Assembly: GCF_030372065.1 (NCBI RefSeq)
Contig: NZ_JAUDEA010000006.1
Coordinates: forward strand, 62,001 to 126,000
Direction of reading: 5' to 3'
DNA from: Thermophilibacter provencensis
GTDB lineage: Bacteria > Actinomycetota > Coriobacteriia > Coriobacteriales > Atopobiaceae
DNA length: 64,000 nt
The notes below the pieces were generated by a model, which ran no database searches, was not told the origin of the DNA, and saw nothing but the letters and a program-made list of their open reading frames with translations. The position numbers and the translations under genes were made by a program. Below are positions 40,791 to 49,262 of the stretch, piece by piece. The first letter of the stretch is position 1. Every line of letters begins with the position of its first letter.

Positions 40791-41066
40791 GACCTCTCTC
40801 CTCTCCTTAGATGATGAGATAACAATTCCCCAAAGAGATTCAGAGTATTCAGTGATTTTTAATTTCTACTTGTTTCTTTTATAGTGATAGTTATCAGCTA
40901 AATAATGGGAAGATATGAGGAAGCCAGCAGGCAGTTTGATGACAATCTACCCTGTCACCTTTGTCACCTTTGTCATGTCATTCGGCGAGCGGTATTGTCG
41001 CCCCTTGTGGTTGTGATAAATTGCCCACTGACTTGATTCACCCACGAATCTGGGAGGATTGAAGAC
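40791..41066. other. AT-rich RAYT promoter region with REP-like element c
   Basis: 276 bp, the most AT-rich stretch seen in the window (40800-40920), presumably the RAYT promoter. Element c (40940-40966) is in reverse orientation: TGACAATCTACCCTGTCACC then TTTGTCA, followed by an extra CCTTTGTCA. Confidence 0.8.
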
Positions 41067-41501
41067 ATGCAAGCCACCGATTTGGACCTCGCCCGCGCCC
41101 TGCTCATCGCCAACAAGGGGGCCACCCTCGTCGCCGTGCGCGGGGACGAGATCTACACCTGCACCGAGCGCGGCGTGAAGCCGCTCCTCAAGTGGGTGCT
41201 CGACCACAAGAGTCTGCGCGGCTTCTCCGTGGCCGACAAGGTCGTGGGCAAGGCGCCCGCGCTGCTCTACGCCATTCTGGGGCCCGAGGCCGTCTTCTCC
41301 CCCGTCATGTCCTGGACCGGCCGCGCGGTGCTTCTCGCCAGCGGCATTGCCACGAGCTACGACCTCCTGGTGCCCCACATCTCCAACCGCAGCCGCACCG
41401 GCCAGTGCCCCATGGAGGACACCGTCGCCAACGTCTGGGAGCCCTACGAGGCCGTGAGCGCGCTCGAGGAGCGCGCCTGCCAGATGGGACTTCTCATCTA
41501 G
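41067..41501 (+). CDS. DUF1893-family protein
   Basis: 144 residues. The opening LDLARALLIANKGATLVAVRGDEIYTCTERGVKPLL and GFSVADKVVGKAPALLYAILGPEAVFSPVMS are typical of DUF1893, a small family with a cytidine-deaminase-like fold and no established reaction. Cys in MEDTVANV-preceding GQCPMED could be part of a site. No signal peptide. GGGAGG precedes the ATG. A strong terminator follows. Confidence 0.85.
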   Translation: MQATDLDLARALLIANKGATLVAVRGDEIYTCTERGVKPLLKWVLDHKSLRGFSVADKVVGKAPALLYAILGPEAVFSPVMSWTGRAVLLASGIATSYDLLVPHISNRSRTGQCPMEDTVANVWEPYEAVSALEERACQMGLLI

Positions 41502-41526
41502 CGGGCAAATCAACAGAGAAGCGCAA

Positions 41527-41562
41527 CGCGCGGGCGAGAAGAACGGTCTTCTCGCCCGCGCG
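41527..41562 (+). terminator. Terminator of the DUF1893 gene
   Basis: A 16-bp perfect stem CGCGCGGGCGAGAAGA / TCTTCTCGCCCGCGCG has a 4-nt loop and is followed by TTTCGT. The stem itself contains the recurrent GGCGAGAAGA motif in both directions. Confidence 0.75.
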
Positions 41563-41577
41563 TTTCGTAACGGTTCA

Positions 41578-41643
41578 TGACAGTTTACCCTGTCACCATT
41601 GTCATCATGACAGTTTACCCTGTCACTTTTGTCACCTTTGTCA
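41578..41643. repeat. REP-like elements d1 and d2
   Basis: Two reverse-oriented 27-mers (41578-41604 and 41608-41634), 30 bp apart, beginning TGACAGTTTACCCTGTCAC; d2 carries an extra CCTTTGTCA as element c does. They lie 3 nt beyond the pspA stop. Confidence 0.93.
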
Positions 41644-41646
41644 TCA

Positions 41647-42327
41647 TTAGAGGCCCATGTCGGCTTTGAGGCGGGCGAGCTCGTCCTCCACGGCGGCGTC
41701 GCTGGCGGCGTCGGCGTACTTGGCCTCAAGCGCCGCGGCATCGTCGACAGGCTCCTCACTGAGCTCCGCCATGGCGTCGGCGGTGTCGAGCATCTTGTCG
41801 GCCTTCTCCTCCATGCGGTTGAACGCCTCGATGGCGCTCTCGGCCTTGTCGGCGCCGGAGGTGAAGCCGGCGACCTTCTCCTGCGTCTTGGCAACGGCCA
41901 TCTTGGCCTTGATCGTCTCGCGGCGGCTCTTCAGCTCCTCGATGTCGCCCACGAGCTTGTCGTGCATCTGACGCATCTTTTCGGCGTTGGCGTGCGCGGC
42001 GTCGGCGGCCTTTGCCATCTCGGCGCCCGCGGCCTCGAGCTTCTGCTTCTTGGCGAGAAACACGCGCGCGTCGTCCTCGTTGCCGGCGGCGAGCGCCTTG
42101 CGCGCGAGACCCTCCATGCGGGCGACTTCCTCGGCGTTGGCATCGACGGAGCGCTTGGTGCGCGCCTCCTCCGCCATCACGGCTGCCGTCTCCTGCTTGA
42201 CCTCGGCAAGCGACTCGGTGAGGTCAACAAGGTACTGGTCGACCATCTTGGCCGGGTCCTCCGCCTTGTCGAGCAGTTCGTTGACGTTGGCCTTCACGAT
42301 GGTGGCAAAACGATCCAGGATTCCCAT
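41647..42327 (-). CDS. pspA: PspA/IM30-family membrane-stress protein
   Basis: 226 residues, almost wholly helical coiled coil, as in PspA/Vipp1. The N-terminal amphipathic helix MGILDRFATIVKANVNELLDKAEDP is the typical membrane-binding start, then EDPAKMVDQYLVDL, which is conserved. These proteins polymerise on damaged inner membranes. It lies 20 nt downstream of the TPM-domain gene, and the two likely form an operon for envelope maintenance. AAGGGA precedes the ATG. Confidence 0.9.
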   Translation of the reverse strand: MGILDRFATIVKANVNELLDKAEDPAKMVDQYLVDLTESLAEVKQETAAVMAEEARTKRSVDANAEEVARMEGLARKALAAGNEDDARVFLAKKQKLEAAGAEMAKAADAAHANAEKMRQMHDKLVGDIEELKSRRETIKAKMAVAKTQEKVAGFTSGADKAESAIEAFNRMEEKADKMLDTADAMAELSEEPVDDAAALEAKYADAASDAAVEDELARLKADMGL

Positions 42328-42347
42328 GTCTGTTCCCTTCTAGAGAG

Positions 42348-43436
42348 CTAGTCCTTGTCCCCGCTCACGGGGCCGTCCTTCTCGTACTTGTCCGCAAGGT
42401 CCTCGACGTCCTTCTCGCCGAACTTCTCGAGCGGGGTGTTGAGGATGTCCTCCATCCTCTTCTGCTCCGCCGCCTCCTTTGCCTTGCGCTGGCGAACCAC
42501 AACGTAGGCAACAACACCCACCACGGCAACAACCGCGACGACGACGCCCACGGTGCCAAACGTCTCCTCGCGCGCCTGCTCGTCCGCAGCGGACATGATG
42601 CGGTCGGCCGTGTTGCGGAAGGCGTCCGAGAAGACCTCCTCATCGCTCTCGGCGTTGTTGTAGGCGTCGTTAAGCTCGTCCGCCAGGATGTCAAGCGCCT
42701 CGGAGTCCATTATGGCAGAGGCCTCCGTGCCAACCACGTACCCGCAGTTGAAGGAGCCGTGCCCGTCGTCGCAGAAGACGAGGAGAAGGTGCCCCTCGTC
42801 CGAGAAGAGCTCGTCATAGAGCGTCTCCGCGCGCGCCGTGAGCTCTTCGACGGACGCACTCTCACCGTTGGGGAGAATGTAGACGTAGGGCTGCACGCCG
42901 GTCTTGTCAAAGAAGTGCTCGAGGCCGCTCGTGAGGGCGCCCGCGCTGTGGATCCAGTCACCATCGGCGTCCGTGTACCAGTCCGTCTTGGAGACGGCGC
43001 TGGCAGGGAGCTTCTCGCGCACGGTGCTCGACGCCTGGGTCTGGGACTGGCTGGAGGAGTACCCGTACCCGTAGCCGCCGCTGCAGCCCGGAAACGCCGT
43101 CGAGAAGAGCGCAAAGACCAGGGCGAGAACCACGATGGCGGCAAGGATGCCAGCGCAGCCGCCGCACCCGCAGCCGCCGGCACCGCCGTAGCCCGGGGTC
43201 ACGACGACGGGACGGTGCCAGCCGCCAAAGAAGGGCATGCCCATATGGGGACGAGGCATGGGGCCCGGACCACCGGGATGCGGCCCGCCCGCGGGATGGA
43301 AGCCGCCAAAGCCGCCCGACCTGCCGCCGGAGCGTCCGCCGCCGCCCGAGAAGCCGCCCGAGCGACGTCCGCCACCCGAGAAGCCCCCGCTGCGGCCGCC
43401 TCCGCCGCCCGACCTGCCGCCACCAGATCTACCCAT
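42348..43436 (-). CDS. TPM-domain membrane protein with Gly/Arg/Pro-rich N-terminus
   Basis: 362 residues. Residues 1-80 are low-complexity (SGGGRSGGGGGRSGGFSGG, then Pro/His/Gly-rich). A transmembrane helix follows (AGILAAIVVLALVFALFSTAF), then a TPM-type domain (SGLEHFFDKTGVQPYVYILPNGES ... LLLVFCDDGHGSFNCGYVVGTEASAIMDSEALDILADEL) and a second helix (FGTVGVVVAVVAVVGVVAYVVV) with a charged tail. TPM proteins act in photosystem repair or envelope functions; here the neighbour is pspA. The start at 43436 has AGAGGGGAT upstream. Confidence 0.83.
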   Translation of the reverse strand: MGRSGGGRSGGGGGRSGGFSGGGRRSGGFSGGGGRSGGRSGGFGGFHPAGGPHPGGPGPMPRPHMGMPFFGGWHRPVVVTPGYGGAGGCGCGGCAGILAAIVVLALVFALFSTAFPGCSGGYGYGYSSSQSQTQASSTVREKLPASAVSKTDWYTDADGDWIHSAGALTSGLEHFFDKTGVQPYVYILPNGESASVEELTARAETLYDELFSDEGHLLLVFCDDGHGSFNCGYVVGTEASAIMDSEALDILADELNDAYNNAESDEEVFSDAFRNTADRIMSAADEQAREETFGTVGVVVAVVAVVGVVAYVVVRQRKAKEAAEQKRMEDILNTPLEKFGEKDVEDLADKYEKDGPVSGDKD

Positions 43437-43511
43437 GGCATCCCCTCTCAGATAAGGTTCTCTTGCCAGTATGCCAGAACGCGCTCCGGCACTCCCCCAG
43501 CACCCCGTCAT

Positions 43512-43744
43512 GCCGAGAATTGCCGCCCTCTGTACCACCTTTTCAAAATCGTGTCGAGAAAAGCCCGCCTCTGTACCGCTGCCTCAACCGCAATGACCGC
43601 TCGCCGGCACAGAGGGCATTGTTTCTCGGCACCTAGTGGTACAGGGGGCCGATTCCGTCGGCATAAGCACGCGAGAGTGGTACAGACCCCTGGTTTTCTC
43701 GGCACCAAACGCAGCAGCTGGTACAGAGCGCCGATTCTCTCGGC
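43512..43744. repeat. 41-bp-period repeat array C
   Basis: Six 26-nt units: two plus (43512, 43553; 41 bp apart) and four inverted (43605, 43637, 43678, 43719; the last three 41 bp apart). Consensus ends are as in arrays A and B. The array begins 76 bp upstream of the TPM start; the REP-like element e (43766-43792, loop variant GGCAAG) follows 22 bp beyond the array. Confidence 0.9.
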
Positions 43745-43765
43745 ACGGTGGTGACAGGACGGCGA

Positions 43766-43792
43766 TGACAAAGGTGACAGGGCAAGCTGTCA
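43766..43792. repeat. REP-like element e
   Basis: A 27-mer beginning TGACAAAGGTGACAGGGCAA with stem TGACAG/CTGTCA and loop GGCAAG. It lies 14 nt past the stop of the small membrane-protein gene. Confidence 0.9.
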
Positions 43793-43805
43793 CCCTTGTC
43801 CACCT

Positions 43806-44087
43806 CTACTGCAGGAACATCCAGAAGGCCAGCAGGCCAAAGACGATCACGCCGAGAAACGCCACGTAGACGCAGCCCACCGTGAGGCCTGCGCGAAGGG
43901 CGCCGAGCATCATCCAGAGGCGCTCCTTCGTGGTGAGCTCAACCTTTGGTCGACGCGGCGCACGCGGCTCCCGTGGCCCGCGCCGCTCCGGCAGGTGCCC
44001 AAGGAGCGACGGCCGCTCCACCGCCGACATATCGGCGATGACGCGGCCGTCGTCCTCAAAGTCGTCTGTCCTGCGCCTCGCAGCCAC
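43806..44087 (-). CDS. Small single-pass membrane protein at the end of the opp operon
   Basis: 93 residues: a charged, Arg/Pro-rich cytoplasmic part (RRGPREPRAPRRPKVELTTKERLWMMLGA) and one long or two short C-terminal hydrophobic segments (GLTVGCVYVAFLGVIVFGLLAFWMFL) ending at the last residue. It starts with GTG 5 nt after the oppF stop, so it is likely translated by coupling. No family is recognised. Its place suggests an accessory role in the peptide transporter operon, but this is untested inference. Confidence 0.65.
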   Translation of the reverse strand: MAARRRTDDFEDDGRVIADMSAVERPSLLGHLPERRGPREPRAPRRPKVELTTKERLWMMLGALRAGLTVGCVYVAFLGVIVFGLLAFWMFLQ

Positions 44088-44092
44088 GGGCC

Positions 44093-45127
44093 CTACTCGT
44101 CGTAGAGGTGGCAGGAGACAAAGTGACCCGGCTCAAGCTCCTTCTGCTCGGGCGCGATCTCCTTGCAGCAGTCCTTGGCAAACGGGCAGCGCGTGTGGAA
44201 CTTGCAGCCCTTGGGCGGGTTTGCCGGCGAGGGAATGGAGCCCTCGAGCACGATGCGGTTCTGCTTGGCCTTGGGGTCCGGGATGGGAATGGCCGAGAAG
44301 AGCGCCTTGGTGTAGGGGTGCAGCGGGTTGCGGAAGATGTCTTCCGTGAAGCCATACTCGACCATGCCGCCGAGGTACATGACGCCCACCGCGTCGGAGA
44401 TGTGCTCGACGACGGAGAGGTCGTGGCTGATGAAGAGGTACGTGAGCCCGCGCTCCTCCTGCAGGTCGTGCAGGAGGTTGATGATCTGCGCCTGGATGGA
44501 CACGTCGAGGGCGGAGACGGGCTCGTCGCAGACGATGAACTCGGGGTTCAGCGCCAGGGCGCGCGCGATGCAGATGCGCTGGCGCTGGCCGCCGGAGAAC
44601 TCGTGCGGGTAGCGCATCTTGTGGTACGGCTGCAGGCCGCACTCCTCCATGACCTTGTCGATGTAGTCGTCAAACTCGTCCTTGGGCACGAGGTTGTGCT
44701 CGCGGACGGCTTCGCCCACGATCTCGGAGATCGGGAGGCGCGGCGAGAGGCTCGAGTACGGGTCCTGGAAGATGATCTGCATCTTGGTGCGGGCGTCGTG
44801 GAGCTCTTTGGCGGTGAAGTCATAGACCTCGCGGCCGTTGAAGAGCACCTGGCCGCCGGTCTTCTCGCCGGCAAGGCGCAGGATGGTGCGGCCGGTGGTG
44901 GACTTGCCGCAGCCGGACTCGCCGACGAGGCCCATCGTGTGGCCGCGGCGCAGCTTGAAGGACACGCCGTCAACGGCCTTGACGAAGCCCTGGGTGCGGT
45001 TGAACATGCCGCCCTTGATGGGGAAGTACTTCTTGAGGTCGTTGACCTCGAGGATGATGTCCTCGGTGCCGGGGGCCGCGGGGGCCTGCGTGGACGTGAC
45101 GTCCACAGTCGTGTTCGTGGATGCCAT
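44093..45127 (-). CDS. oppF: Oligopeptide ABC transporter ATP-binding protein
   Basis: 344 residues. Walker A GLVGESGCGKSTTGRTIL, signature FSGGQRQRICIARALAL, Walker B FIVCDEPVSALDVS and the switch His in FISHDLSV. The C-terminal oligopeptide extension carries Cys residues CKFHTRCPFAKDCC, a cluster-like motif usual in OppF/DppF. It powers peptide uptake with OppD. The ATG follows the oppD stop directly (0 nt). Confidence 0.96.
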   Translation of the reverse strand: MASTNTTVDVTSTQAPAAPGTEDIILEVNDLKKYFPIKGGMFNRTQGFVKAVDGVSFKLRRGHTMGLVGESGCGKSTTGRTILRLAGEKTGGQVLFNGREVYDFTAKELHDARTKMQIIFQDPYSSLSPRLPISEIVGEAVREHNLVPKDEFDDYIDKVMEECGLQPYHKMRYPHEFSGGQRQRICIARALALNPEFIVCDEPVSALDVSIQAQIINLLHDLQEERGLTYLFISHDLSVVEHISDAVGVMYLGGMVEYGFTEDIFRNPLHPYTKALFSAIPIPDPKAKQNRIVLEGSIPSPANPPKGCKFHTRCPFAKDCCKEIAPEQKELEPGHFVSCHLYDE

Positions 45128-46354
45128 TTACTTGTCCTCCCCCTCCGTGCCGGTGCCAGAGATGAGCTCGTCGAGAACCGCGGCGGTCTCGTTGGCGGCA
45201 TCGGCCGTGGCGTTGTCGTAGTAGCGGTAGCAGCTCACCTCGTGCGTGGGCGAGAGGCGCACCATGTGCGGGTACTCGCCGTCGCACGCCTTGACGCAGA
45301 GCTCGCAGCGGTCCTTGAAGTAGCAGTAGTTGGGCATGTTGACCGGGTTGGGAACCTTGCCCGGGATGGAGTAGAGGCGCTCCACGTGCTTGCCCACCAC
45401 GGGCTTGGAGGCCATGAGGCCAATGGTGTAGGGGTGGGCGGGGTGATCGAAGATCTCCTCGGCGGTGCCGCGCTCGACGATGCGGCCGGCGTACATGACC
45501 ACCACGTAGTCGGCCATCTCGGCGACGACGCCCAGGTCATGCGTGACCAGGATGATCGAGGAGTTGATCTTGTCCTTGAGAGAGCGCAGGAGGTCGAGGA
45601 TCTGCGCCTGGATGGTCACGTCGAGGGCCGTGGTGGGCTCGTCGGCGATGATGATGCGCGGGTTGCAGGCAAGCGCGATGGCGATCATGATGCGCTGGCG
45701 CATGCCGCCGGAGAGCTCGTGCGGGTACATCCCGTAGACGCCCTCGGAGTTGGCGATGCCAACGGTCTCGATCATCTCAATGGCGCGAGCCTTGATCTGC
45801 TCCTTGGACCAGTCCTTGCCGTCGTGGAGGGCGATGACCTCCTCGATCTGCTCGCCCACCTTGAAGACGGGGTTGAGCGAGGTCATGGGCTCCTGGTAGA
45901 TCATGGAGACCTCAGAGCCGCGGATCTTCTGCATGGCCTCCTCGGGCGCCTTGGTCACGTCGATGGCGTGGTCGCCCAGGTTGAGGCGGATGGAGCCGCC
46001 CGTGACCTGGCCCTGCGGGCGCTGGAGGAGCTGGATGAGCGAGAGGCAGGTGACGGACTTGCCGCAACCGGACTCGCCCACCACGCCCACGGTCTTGCCC
46101 ACGGGGACGTCGTAGGACACGCCGTCGACGGACTTCACCACACCCGTGTCCGTGAAGAAGCAGGTGTGCACGTCGTCAAACTCGACGGCGTTGTTGGGGT
46201 CGCGCATCTCGCAGGCGTACTCGGACGGGTCCACGTTCTTGCGCTTGCGCTTCTTCTCGTACTGCTCGGTGATCTTGCGGTTCTCGCGCGAGATCTTGCG
46301 GGACTCCTTGGCGGAGAGGTAGCCCGCCTCTTTCTTCTTGTCAGATCCAAACAT
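45128..46354 (-). CDS. oppD: Oligopeptide ABC transporter ATP-binding protein
   Basis: 408 residues, longer than average OppD because of about 55 charged N-terminal residues (KKKEAGYLSAKESRKISRE ...). Walker A GVVGESGCGKSVTCLSL, signature LSGGMRQRIMIAIALAC, Walker B IIIADEPTTALDVT, switch LVTHDLGVV. The C-terminal CYFKDRCELCVKAC fits the OppD Cys motif. It forms the second ATPase of the transporter. Confidence 0.96.
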   Translation of the reverse strand: MFGSDKKKEAGYLSAKESRKISRENRKITEQYEKKRKRKNVDPSEYACEMRDPNNAVEFDDVHTCFFTDTGVVKSVDGVSYDVPVGKTVGVVGESGCGKSVTCLSLIQLLQRPQGQVTGGSIRLNLGDHAIDVTKAPEEAMQKIRGSEVSMIYQEPMTSLNPVFKVGEQIEEVIALHDGKDWSKEQIKARAIEMIETVGIANSEGVYGMYPHELSGGMRQRIMIAIALACNPRIIIADEPTTALDVTIQAQILDLLRSLKDKINSSIILVTHDLGVVAEMADYVVVMYAGRIVERGTAEEIFDHPAHPYTIGLMASKPVVGKHVERLYSIPGKVPNPVNMPNYCYFKDRCELCVKACDGEYPHMVRLSPTHEVSCYRYYDNATADAANETAAVLDELISGTGTEGEDK

Positions 46355-46375
46355 TGGCTTGTCTCCTCTCTGCCC

Positions 46376-48043
46376 TTAGCGGTTCATCTTCGGGTCAAAG
46401 GCGTCGCGCAGACCGTCGCCCACGAAGTTGAAGCCGAGAACCGCGAGCAGCAGGCAGATGCCAGCGGGAATCCAGATGAACCAGTAGTTGGTCATGACGA
46501 ACGCGTTGTTGACGTCAGAGATGATGTTGCCCCAGGAGGCAAACGGGAACTTGACGCCCAGGCCGAGGAACGAGAGCGTGGCCTCGGTGATGATCGTCGA
46601 GCCGAGGCTCATGGTGCAGGAGACGATCAGCTGCGGCATGACGTTGGGGATGAGGTGGCGAATGATGCGGTGCGGGACGGAGATGCCCGTGGCCTCGGTG
46701 GCGAGCATGAACTCCTGCTCGCGCAGCGACAGGATCTGGCCGCGCACGAGACGCGCGATTCCGGGCCAGGACAGGAAGCCGAGGATGAGCATGAGGTAGA
46801 TCATGCGGATCCAGGGGTCCAGGCGCATGGCGTCCATCGCCGAGCCCAGGATGATGATGATCGGCATCGAGGGCAGGCAGTAGAAGACGTCGACGATGCG
46901 CATGATCAGGTTGTCGACCCAGCCGCCAAAGTAGCCGGAGATGCCGCCCATGATGACGCCCAGGCCCGCCGCGATGAAGACGACGATGAAGCCGATGATG
47001 AGCGACACGCGGCCGCCGTACATGAGGCGCGTGAGCATGTCCATGCCGTTGCCGTCCGTGCCGAGCCAGTGCTCGAGCGACGGCGAGGCGTAGCGGTCGT
47101 AGACGAGGTTCTCGGTGGTCTCGGTGACGTTGTAGACCTTGGAGTAGGCGTCATAGCTGATGGTGTAGGTGTGCTCGGCGCCGTTGGCGTCCGTGTAGAC
47201 GACCTCGGAGGCGTCGGCCTCGATGGCGGTGAGCAAGGCCTGACGGAGGTCGTCGGGGATGACGGTGTTGCCGTCGGAGGCGGACATGACGAACGGGCTC
47301 ACCATGGCGACCACGGTGCCGGAGCCGTCCATGACGTTGCCGGCCTCGTCGAAGGAGTAGGTGGCGCCGTCGACCTCGAAGGTGTTGCCGGCGGCCTCTG
47401 CTTCGGCGGCGGCGTCGGCGGCGTCGCCCTCGTCGCTCTCCACGACGACGGTGCCGTCCTCTGTGACCTCGGGCGCGTCGGCCGCGGGCTCCTCGGCCTC
47501 GTCAGCAGCGGTGATGGCCGTGATGGCGGCAACCTGGAACTCAAAGGACGGGGCGGTCGCGCCCGCGGGCACGCTCACCACGTTGGAGGAGGCGTAGGCC
47601 ACGACCTGACCACCCTGCGAGAAGGTGTAGAGGTCGGGCGTGGGCTGGTCGATCGTGTAGACCACGCCGTCGCGCTCAAAGCTCGTCTCGCCAGCGTTGA
47701 TGGCGGAGTTGGCCTTGGACTGCACCAGCGCGCCAAACTCGGCGTCGGGGGCGGCGGTGTAGCGAAGCGACGTGGTCTCCGTGATGCCAGCGTACTGCGT
47801 GTTGAGCTCGGTCATGGTGGAGAAGGTCTCGTCCTGGCCGTAGGGGCTGATCACGCCGCCCACAAACGAGAACAGGAACATGGCCACAAGGATGACGAGT
47901 CCCACGACGGCCAGACGGTTGCGGAAGAAGCGCTTGGCGATAAGGGCGCCCGGCGAGAGGACCTTCACGCGACGGTCGTCGTTAAGGGAGTACTCCTGCT
48001 CCTCTGCCTGATCGGCGGGCTTGACGTTCTTGTCGTTGCTCAT
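46376..48043 (-). CDS. oppC: Oligopeptide ABC transporter permease with large extracellular insert
   Basis: 555 residues where OppC proteins have about 300. TM1 (LAVVGLVILVAMFLFSFVGGV, 44-64) is normal. The family motif HWLGTDGNGMDMLTRLMYGGRVSL appears only at residue 325, so about 245 residues (70-315), rich in Ala/Asp/Glu/Thr/Val, are inserted in the first external loop. Five more helices and the EAA loop (EATGISVPHRIIRHLIPNVMP) follow. The insert may be an extra substrate-capturing or wall-facing domain. It is encoded in frame with the same codon use. Confidence 0.93.
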   Translation of the reverse strand: MSNDKNVKPADQAEEQEYSLNDDRRVKVLSPGALIAKRFFRNRLAVVGLVILVAMFLFSFVGGVISPYGQDETFSTMTELNTQYAGITETTSLRYTAAPDAEFGALVQSKANSAINAGETSFERDGVVYTIDQPTPDLYTFSQGGQVVAYASSNVVSVPAGATAPSFEFQVAAITAITAADEAEEPAADAPEVTEDGTVVVESDEGDAADAAAEAEAAGNTFEVDGATYSFDEAGNVMDGSGTVVAMVSPFVMSASDGNTVIPDDLRQALLTAIEADASEVVYTDANGAEHTYTISYDAYSKVYNVTETTENLVYDRYASPSLEHWLGTDGNGMDMLTRLMYGGRVSLIIGFIVVFIAAGLGVIMGGISGYFGGWVDNLIMRIVDVFYCLPSMPIIIILGSAMDAMRLDPWIRMIYLMLILGFLSWPGIARLVRGQILSLREQEFMLATEATGISVPHRIIRHLIPNVMPQLIVSCTMSLGSTIITEATLSFLGLGVKFPFASWGNIISDVNNAFVMTNYWFIWIPAGICLLLAVLGFNFVGDGLRDAFDPKMNR

Positions 48044-48062
48044 GTTGGTACACCCGCCTTTC

Positions 48063-49049
48063 TTAGGAGATGCGAACGCGGGGGTCGACCACCGCGTAGA
48101 GGATGTCGGTCAGGAGGTTGGAAAGCAGCGTGATGATGGCGATGAAGGTGAGGAAGAACATCGTGTAGGGGATGTCTCCGGCCGTCATGGCCTGGTAGGA
48201 GGTGTAGCCGGTACCCGGGATCATGAAGAGCGTCTCGGTGATGAGAGCGCCCGAGAAGAGGCCGGGGAGAGACCCGCCGATGACGGTCACGAGCGGGATG
48301 AGGGTGTTGCGGAACGCGTGCTTGTAGATGACCTTGTGCTCGGGCAGACCCTTGGTGCGCGCCGTGCGGATGTAGTCGGCGTTCAGGACCTCGAGCATGT
48401 TGGTGCGCGTGTAGCGCATGAGCGAGCCGATCTGGATGACTGTGAGCGTCACGACGGGCATGACCATGTGCTTGACGATGTCGATCATCTGGCCAACGGC
48501 GTCGAGCTGGGCGTAGTCGCGGCCCATGAGGCCGTAGAGGTCAAACCAGCCCAGGCCGACGGAGAAGACGAGCTTGAGCAGGGTTGCGAAGAAGAACGTG
48601 GGAAGCGAGATGCCGGCGAGGGCGACGGCGGAGATGATGTAGTCGCCCTTGGAGTACTGGTGCGTTGCCGCGAGGATGCCGAGCGGCACGGCGATGACCG
48701 TGGAGAACACGAAGGCAAGGCCGCCCATGGCGAAGGAGATGCCAATGGTGTTGTAGAACTCCGTGAGCACCGGCACGTTGAACTTCCAGGAGTCACCAAA
48801 GTTACCGGTGAGGAAGTCACCGAGCCAGGTGACGTAGCCGATGGGCACCGGAAGGTCGAGGCCGTACTGGGCGTTGAGCTGGGCGAGCCACTCCTCGTAG
48901 GGCTTGGCGCCCGGCGCCTGGGAGAGCTGCATGGCCATGGTCTCCACGTAGGAGGACGGCAGCGAGCGCATCAGGCCGTAGATGATGAAGGTCACACAGA
49001 ACAAGATGATGACCGAGATTCCGATGCGCTTGGCGATGTAGGTTCTCAC
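48063..49049 (-). CDS. oppB: Oligopeptide ABC transporter permease
   Basis: 328 residues, six helices. MRTYIAKRIGISVIILFCVTFIIYGLMRSLP is the OppB start, LNAQYGLDLPVPIGYVTWLGDFLTGNFG the external loop, and DYIRTARTKGLPEHKVIYKHAFRNTLIPLVT the EAA motif that docks on the ATPases. The GTG at 49049 (GAGGAG 9-10 nt upstream) is preferred to a TTG two codons earlier. It forms the channel with OppC. Confidence 0.95.
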   Translation of the reverse strand: MRTYIAKRIGISVIILFCVTFIIYGLMRSLPSSYVETMAMQLSQAPGAKPYEEWLAQLNAQYGLDLPVPIGYVTWLGDFLTGNFGDSWKFNVPVLTEFYNTIGISFAMGGLAFVFSTVIAVPLGILAATHQYSKGDYIISAVALAGISLPTFFFATLLKLVFSVGLGWFDLYGLMGRDYAQLDAVGQMIDIVKHMVMPVVTLTVIQIGSLMRYTRTNMLEVLNADYIRTARTKGLPEHKVIYKHAFRNTLIPLVTVIGGSLPGLFSGALITETLFMIPGTGYTSYQAMTAGDIPYTMFFLTFIAIITLLSNLLTDILYAVVDPRVRIS

Positions 49050-49198
49050 TCGCAAACGCTCCTCTCACTCATGCCCGCGCCTCTGGCGGGCGTAGAGACC
49101 CCTTTTCTGCGCTGGAAGAGCAGCGCAAGACGCTTCTCCCAGCACGGGAAGGAGGTCTCTCACTCCAACAGGGAAGGCCCCTCTGCTACTACGCGGCG

Positions 49199-49227
49199 GG
49201 GCGCGGCGGCACCTTGCCGCCGCGCCC
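49199..49227. other. GC hairpin in the oppA-oppB gap
   Basis: 13-bp perfect stem (49199-49211 and 49215-49227) with a 3-nt loop, about 36 nt after the oppA stop, no T-run. Such hairpins commonly stabilise the oppA part of the mRNA so that the binding protein is made in excess. A smaller stem GCGCTG/CAGCGC lies at about 49109-49126. Confidence 0.7.
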
Positions 49228-49262
49228 AGCGCGTTTAGCTCGGGAAAGACTCAGGAAGAGCT

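Noticed and set aside
44108-48133. 1341-codon open frame antisense to the opp genes
   Set aside because: Stop-free antisense frames are expected opposite biased GC-rich codons; the composition is not protein-like and the opp genes are unmistakable.
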